A stretch of DNA of 64,000 nt. It comes from a bacterium (GTDB lineage Bacteria; UBP6; UBA1177). Of this stretch, positions 59,209 through 64,000 are shown piece by piece. Every line of letters starts with the position of its first letter. Positions within the stretch are counted from its first letter, which is position 1. The notes beneath the pieces were generated by a model that was not told where the DNA came from, made no database searches, and saw only the letters and a list, made by a program, of their open reading frames with translations. Where the stretch lies: NCBI GenBank assembly GCA_017405875.1, contig JAFQZM010000035.1, positions 1 through 64,000 on the forward strand, given 5' to 3'. The position numbers and the translations under genes were made by a program.

Positions 59209-60885
59209 ATGCAAAAGTTGTTAAAATTTTTGATGATTTTATCAGTCTTTTTTCTTTTTTCCTGCTCGTCGTCAAAATCAGAAAATGATTCCGATTCTAT
59301 TCCTGATGTTGACACAGACACGCAGGATTCAGAAATTAGGGATGATGACTCCGACACTCAAGAAACTGAAATTGTTGATAATTCTGATGAAACATCGGAT
59401 GCTGATTCTGATTCAGACACAGATTCAGAAGATGAAGACTGGCAGCGTGACATCGACATTCCCGAAATGAGTGACGATCCATATTTCGAAGCTTACGGCG
59501 ATGCTGGTTATAATGTTGCTTATTATTATTACGGCGATGATCCGACACCGGCAAAAGACCCTGAAAATGTCAAAACTCTTTGGTCCAAAAAGTGTGGTCT
59601 TGACATGTGTGCTGAATGTGAACCGAAACCTTATGATTTATGTGCAGAAAATTATCCGTTTGAACCACAAATAGTTGATGATTCAAAAAATTATGCAAGT
59701 CAAAAAGCAACGACAGCCGGAAAATTCCAGTGTGATGCGTTGCTTAGTCCAGGATTCTGGAAAACGTCTGATTTAATACCTTCAATGATGTTTAATGAAT
59801 TTGAAGGTAAAGTATTATTCTTATTGGATCACCCCAAGCTTTCTTGGCAAGCAGGGGGTGCTTATGTCTACGATTTGAATACTCGCAAAGTTGAGAGATT
59901 AGGCAGAGGTTATGTGGACGGTTGGCAAAACAAAAAATATTATTTTGTTTCAACTCGTGATTATAAAATAGACAGTATCAATGAAAATAGCATATATTAT
60001 GGCGAAACAAACCGGCATTTGTTGTTTTATGACAAGGAAACAAACACTTATGGTACCGCTTTGAAATTTTCAGAAACACCGACAGGAAATGTGGATGTAA
60101 GAGCAAGTGAAAAATATGTCTTTATGACCGCATATTTTGCCGAGAATACTAGTGATGTACGGATTTTATATACCAAGATTGGTGAATGGGACAAATGGAA
60201 AGAGTTGACTTATAAGAAGGAAACTCTTTACGGAAACAGCAGGAGAGCAGGGTATCCGTCAATGATAGGAAGTCTGGTCACCTATTTTGATTATGACATC
60301 CAAGTCCAGGTCTGTGATCTAAATGTCGGAGATTCAAGCTGTTTTCAGGTTTCAAGAGCCGATGAATACGGCAGATACCCGATTTTTAAGGATAAAAACA
60401 CTGTGGTTTATGCCGCTGAAGACATAAAATTACATAAAGACTCTTTGGTTATCGCAGATATTTCAGACAAAAAGAATATAAAATATAAAACCATTTACGA
60501 ATGGCCGGATCTGACAGCTATACAAGCAGCTGATTTTGAAGGCGATCTTATGCTTTTCATGAGAAAATACATGAAAGATGAAGTTTCAGTGAAAGATACA
60601 TGCTTTTACAACTATAAAACTGAAAAGGTTGTTTGCATGGATGAGGATTTCGATTTAGAGTTTCAGAAAGATGACGGGGTTTTATATAAAAATCTCTATA
60701 TTTTCCGTAGTGTTCAGGATTTGGTAATCCGCGATCTTGAATGTTATTGCGACTTTTATCCGAATAAATGTCCGCTGATTGAATATAAACCGAATCCTGA
60801 GAATCCGAAAAAGCCGTGGGGATTTGACTGGAAACCTGAAAATTTTAGGAATGTTAACAACAAGAAAGATGGAGAGAAAAGATGA
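59209..60885 (+). CDS. Asp/Ser-rich lipoprotein with propeller-like domain
   Basis: A 558-aa lipoprotein, lipobox LFS|C (Cys19). About 60 residues of Asp/Ser/Thr/Glu (DSDSDTDSEDED-like) follow, likely a flexible, calcium-binding or surface-spacing linker. The globular part has repeated strands such as KVLFLLDHPKLSWQAGGAYVYDLNTRKVERL, HLLFYDKETNTYG, KYVFMTAYF and NTVVYAAEDIKL, in the style of a TolB-like beta-propeller. Cys pairs (CGLDMCAEC, CYCDFYPNKC) flank it. It overlaps the TSP3 protein gene by 4 bp. Function unknown. Confidence 0.7.
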   Translation: MQKLLKFLMILSVFFLFSCSSSKSENDSDSIPDVDTDTQDSEIRDDDSDTQETEIVDNSDETSDADSDSDTDSEDEDWQRDIDIPEMSDDPYFEAYGDAGYNVAYYYYGDDPTPAKDPENVKTLWSKKCGLDMCAECEPKPYDLCAENYPFEPQIVDDSKNYASQKATTAGKFQCDALLSPGFWKTSDLIPSMMFNEFEGKVLFLLDHPKLSWQAGGAYVYDLNTRKVERLGRGYVDGWQNKKYYFVSTRDYKIDSINENSIYYGETNRHLLFYDKETNTYGTALKFSETPTGNVDVRASEKYVFMTAYFAENTSDVRILYTKIGEWDKWKELTYKKETLYGNSRRAGYPSMIGSLVTYFDYDIQVQVCDLNVGDSSCFQVSRADEYGRYPIFKDKNTVVYAAEDIKLHKDSLVIADISDKKNIKYKTIYEWPDLTAIQAADFEGDLMLFMRKYMKDEVSVKDTCFYNYKTEKVVCMDEDFDLEFQKDDGVLYKNLYIFRSVQDLVIRDLECYCDFYPNKCPLIEYKPNPENPKKPWGFDWKPENFRNVNNKKDGEKR

Positions 60886-63800
60886 GAAGTAAGATTGTTG
60901 TAATTTTCATTATTTTCTGTTTTTTTGAATTGCTTGCGAATGATGATGATATTATTGTACTAGAATACGAAAAAATTAGCGAAGATCCTAAAAATAATGA
61001 GATGGATGGTCATGGTGAAGAAGGACAGGGAATCGCTTCTGACAGAAAAAGCAGGTGGTTCTATTCAAACAAGAAAGAAGTCTATGTCGTTTATAATAAA
61101 AAACTTTATTTTGATAACAATTACGAAAAAATTATTTCATTAGAAAAAATTAATTCCCTTCTTAAACAAAGTGAAGGCGACAAATTAACTTGTAGCCATT
61201 TAGGAGACATAGATTTTTTTGACGGATTTTTATATATTGCTGTAGATCAATGCTACAGCAGTCTGAATCTTAAAGAATTAGGTCTTGAAAATAAAACAAT
61301 GCAGGAGGTCGAAGAAGAACTTGTTAACCGCTATAGCAATATTTGGAGTAATTTATCTGATGAAGTAGAAATTTCTGCCGAATTTAATTCAGATAAACTC
61401 GCAAGCGAAATTCTTATGAATGGAAGCAAATTTATGGCGTGTTCTGATAGAGGATTCCCTCCTATCGTTAAGGAATGTTATGAAACACCATCTTTTGTCG
61501 TCAAATATGATGTGGATGGGGATTCTGCTACAGAATATGTAGAATTTCGTACACAAAACAATGTCAGGATTTCATCTGCTGCCTGGGTTGCATACAATCC
61601 TATCGATAAATTATTTTATAATCAGTGTCCGGCAAACATGATTTACAATATTCCTGCAACTGCTGAAGGAGAAAAAAATCCAGTTAGAAACATAAATTCA
61701 ATATGTGGTTTTGAATTTGATTTTTCCCATCATTCAACAAAGTTAAAATCAATAATAAAGTTGGGGAAACAACATCCGAGAAACTTTACAAGTAACTGGA
61801 GCAATCAGGGAGCCACTTTTGCAGAAAACGGGGTTTTTTTGTATGTGCATGATGATAGAAAGGATGAGATAGAGGACGATAAAGAAAAAAAAGGTTTTCG
61901 AGTCTATGCACCCAATTATGATGAATTTGAAATTATTGACGGTATAAAAATATATAACAATCCTAAAATGTTTGCTTTTGGACATATTTCTTATGATGCC
62001 GAGTTGGGCAGTACAGGTTATAGAACCGGAGAACTTGAAGGAATTCATGTGTGGCATAACCCTCTGTTGGATGGAGATATTCATGTTTTAAGAATTGACA
62101 ATGAACCAGGGAATGTTGATGATAATACTTTGTGGAATTTTCGTTCAGGAGATCAAGATAAGGACGATGTAAACGATATGATTGACAAATGTCCGCTGGT
62201 TCCGAATCCAGATCAAGAAGATTGGAATGACGATGGTATAGGAGATGCCTGTCAAGACTCTGACAAAGACGGGAAATTGGATTTTGAAGACAACTGTCCG
62301 TCGATTTGGAATGAAGATCAAAAAGATATGGATGGTGACGGAAAGGGTGATGTTTGTGATGAAGATATTGACGGTGACGGTTGGTTAAATGAAAAAGATA
62401 ACTGCCCTCTTGTTGAGAATCCGAATCAGGAAAACTGGGATGCTGAAAAAGAAGGTTATTTTTATAAAGTGGGAGACGCTTGCGATGACAAAGATAAAGA
62501 CGGTTGGTATGACGATAAGGATCCTTGTCCCGAACATTACAATGAAGATACATGCGGTTATGCAGATTGCCGGCACTCAACTTCCGAATGCTGCATAAAA
62601 GCAAGAAAAGACTGTGACATGGACGGAGACGGCCGCTGGGATAAAGAAATAGAAGAGACTGGAGAATTATTCTATGATAATTACGGTTTTTCTGTCAGTG
62701 CTGACTGGGAAAAAGAAAGAGGTGAATGTACCACTACCTACAGCAGATCAGGACACTATGTTAGTTCCTGGTATGGGACATGTGAATACGGATACAGTAT
62801 AAAAATCAACGGTTCCGGTTCTTATATAAAAGATTCCAAGGATAAAGACAAAGTTATTGTTTCGTCTTATTACTGCTATTGCGGAAATACTGAAGTAGAG
62901 CATGATGAATCTAAGAGGGTTTGTGGCACAGACCATGCAAATCCAGGTGAAGTATGGAATAAAGTATATGATACCCAAACATGGCAGCCGCTTTACACTG
63001 AAGGAGACATTTCCGGAGAATCAAACTTCAAGAAACTGGCATCGGATGGAAACAGAAACAGCGAAGAAAAAATTGTAGACAATCCGTTCCATACAGTTTG
63101 GGAATATCTGAAAGATGATTGGCTTAAATTTAAGATTGTAGATAAAGATTTTTATCGTGCAAAAACTCCAGAAGAGAGAAAGGCAATGATTTTTGCAGAC
63201 AATTATCCGATGCTTAAAATTTCGCACGGAGCAGCTTTAGAACAGCAACAGTATTTGTTTACGTCACTTAATTTTATAAATCATGAAAAGGAATATATTA
63301 TAAACAAGGGATATTTTGCAAACATGTATCAACAGCACATAGATAAAGAGAGAGTTGACTTTACTTTGGCAAAATCTACGGAAGAAACTGTTGATTTAAT
63401 TATCGAAGTAAGACCATTTTTCGGAGCTTATATTCTTCCCGGCTACGGCAAATGGTATTGGGAAATGCTTCGTGATTACATCGGTGAAAAGCCATGGTGG
63501 ATGGAAAATCTGCCTTTTGCAAGACAATTTGAAGATATTGTTAAGGAAAGTCTTTATGAATCAATTTCACGTCCTTCACTTTTCTCGAGAGTTTCATACA
63601 ACGGTGACGAATTGAAAGTCAAAGCTGTAAGATATCCGAAAAACTATAATCAGATTTTTGCTTATGCAGCGAAGGATGGCATTTATTACAAAGAAAACGA
63701 TGCTTTCAAAGTGGCATTCAGTGATGAAAACGGAATTTTTGAAAACGCAAGAACTGTTCATAACGGCTTTGAAATGAGATCCGCTGCAGTTACAGTGAAA

Positions 63801-64000
63801 GGAGGAGAAATATATATGGCGGCTGGCATGACCGTCACGCCGAGCAGCCAGAAAAGAAATGCCTCCAATTCTGCTGCTGATCCGGCAGAGGAAAAGCCGA
63901 TAAGAAACCAGAGATTTGCAAGAATTTATTTCGTGAAAGGCGAAGCTGAGATGGAAGAACTTGCATCTTTGCCGTGGGCACCTGAATACATTACGCTTTT
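60882..64000 (+). CDS. Surface protein with thrombospondin type 3 repeats, truncated by window edge
   Basis: The frame stays open from ATG 60882 (sharing ATGA with the previous gene) to the end, over 1039 codons. A signal peptide (IIFCFFELLA|ND) is present; no lipobox. Residues about 423-555 are Asp-rich calcium-binding TSP3 repeats (DKDGKLDFEDNCPS, DMDGDGKGDVCDEDIDGDGW), with the Cys pairs of that family. They are followed by a Cys-rich domain (CYCG...CGTDH). The first 420 residues have a WD/propeller-like strand pattern. The last part shows further propeller-like strands. Likely extracellular, partner of the lipoprotein upstream. Confidence 0.75.
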   Translation, partial: MRSKIVVIFIIFCFFELLANDDDIIVLEYEKISEDPKNNEMDGHGEEGQGIASDRKSRWFYSNKKEVYVVYNKKLYFDNNYEKIISLEKINSLLKQSEGDKLTCSHLGDIDFFDGFLYIAVDQCYSSLNLKELGLENKTMQEVEEELVNRYSNIWSNLSDEVEISAEFNSDKLASEILMNGSKFMACSDRGFPPIVKECYETPSFVVKYDVDGDSATEYVEFRTQNNVRISSAAWVAYNPIDKLFYNQCPANMIYNIPATAEGEKNPVRNINSICGFEFDFSHHSTKLKSIIKLGKQHPRNFTSNWSNQGATFAENGVFLYVHDDRKDEIEDDKEKKGFRVYAPNYDEFEIIDGIKIYNNPKMFAFGHISYDAELGSTGYRTGELEGIHVWHNPLLDGDIHVLRIDNEPGNVDDNTLWNFRSGDQDKDDVNDMIDKCPLVPNPDQEDWNDDGIGDACQDSDKDGKLDFEDNCPSIWNEDQKDMDGDGKGDVCDEDIDGDGWLNEKDNCPLVENPNQENWDAEKEGYFYKVGDACDDKDKDGWYDDKDPCPEHYNEDTCGYADCRHSTSECCIKARKDCDMDGDGRWDKEIEETGELFYDNYGFSVSADWEKERGECTTTYSRSGHYVSSWYGTCEYGYSIKINGSGSYIKDSKDKDKVIVSSYYCYCGNTEVEHDESKRVCGTDHANPGEVWNKVYDTQTWQPLYTEGDISGESNFKKLASDGNRNSEEKIVDNPFHTVWEYLKDDWLKFKIVDKDFYRAKTPEERKAMIFADNYPMLKISHGAALEQQQYLFTSLNFINHEKEYIINKGYFANMYQQHIDKERVDFTLAKSTEETVDLIIEVRPFFGAYILPGYGKWYWEMLRDYIGEKPWWMENLPFARQFEDIVKESLYESISRPSLFSRVSYNGDELKVKAVRYPKNYNQIFAYAAKDGIYYKENDAFKVAFSDENGIFENARTVHNGFEMRSAAVTVKGGEIYMAAGMTVTPSSQKRNASNSAADPAEEKPIRNQRFARIYFVKGEAEMEELASLPWAPEYITL

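Noticed and set aside
61963-62604. A 213-codon minus-strand frame rich in His, Leu and Tyr
   Set aside because: Antisense of the Asp-rich TSP3 repeats; the bias follows from the GAT/GAC codons on the plus strand.

Overview
The window reads as a compact chromosome segment of a diderm (Gram-negative) bacterium. Eleven predicted lipoproteins carry clear lipoboxes. There are also outer-membrane-type beta-barrels, a periplasmic nuclease and a soluble lytic transglycosylase. Butyrate kinase, phosphotransbutyrylase, a GltA/NfnB-type oxidoreductase, a lysine 2,3-aminomutase and another radical-SAM enzyme suggest an anaerobic or fermentative life. Several lipoproteins have Asp/Ser/Thr-rich linkers just after the lipid-anchor cysteine, and one surface protein has thrombospondin type 3 repeats. 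I have seen this style in uncultured Deltaproteobacteria/Myxococcota-like bacteria, but I cannot fix the taxonomy from sequence alone. No rRNA, tRNA or CRISPR array was seen. Promoters that can be read are mostly TTGNNN, 16-17 bp, then TAATAT, TATAAT or TAAAAT.

Layout. 1-1416: a partial MutL-like gene and a small ORF behind a strong promoter. 1529-8330: an operon of an Ala/Pro/Glu-rich outer-membrane protein and a giant metzincin-like lipoprotein. 8426-11211: an ABC exporter-type system with a histidine-rich permease loop and a DUF3299-like lipoprotein, possibly metal-related. 11221-21556: housekeeping (glutamate synthase-type oxidoreductase, UvrD helicase, DnaQ-like exonuclease, DUF2062, cyclophilin, radical SAM, PatB, DUF3737, ion permease).

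21560-28024 is the accessory region. It is a row of co-oriented minus-strand genes: a decayed WYL regulator fused to an IS3-family remnant, an AAA/DUF4143 ATPase, an LRAT-domain protein with a complete His/His/Cys triad, an AbiE-like (type IV) toxin-antitoxin pair, an unknown 191-residue protein and an intact WYL regulator. The non-coding gaps hold operator-like palindromes and three phased repeats. This is the best place to look for an undescribed (perhaps anti-phage) system.

28185-47382 holds endonuclease I, two tandem arylsulfotransferase-like lipoproteins, a PepP-MutS2-lipoprotein-Tmk operon, a uracil-DNA-glycosylase-like protein, the Buk/Ptb energy pair, a KamA plus ATP-grasp ligase pair, a FabD-ACP-FabF cluster and Gmd. 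47606-53003 is an envelope cluster (OMP, LPP20-like and PEGA lipoproteins) leading into RsfS and RlmH. 53788-64000 is a minisatellite hairpin, a lytic transglycosylase, two beta-helix lipoproteins, an Asp-rich lipoprotein and a TSP3-repeat surface protein that runs off the window.
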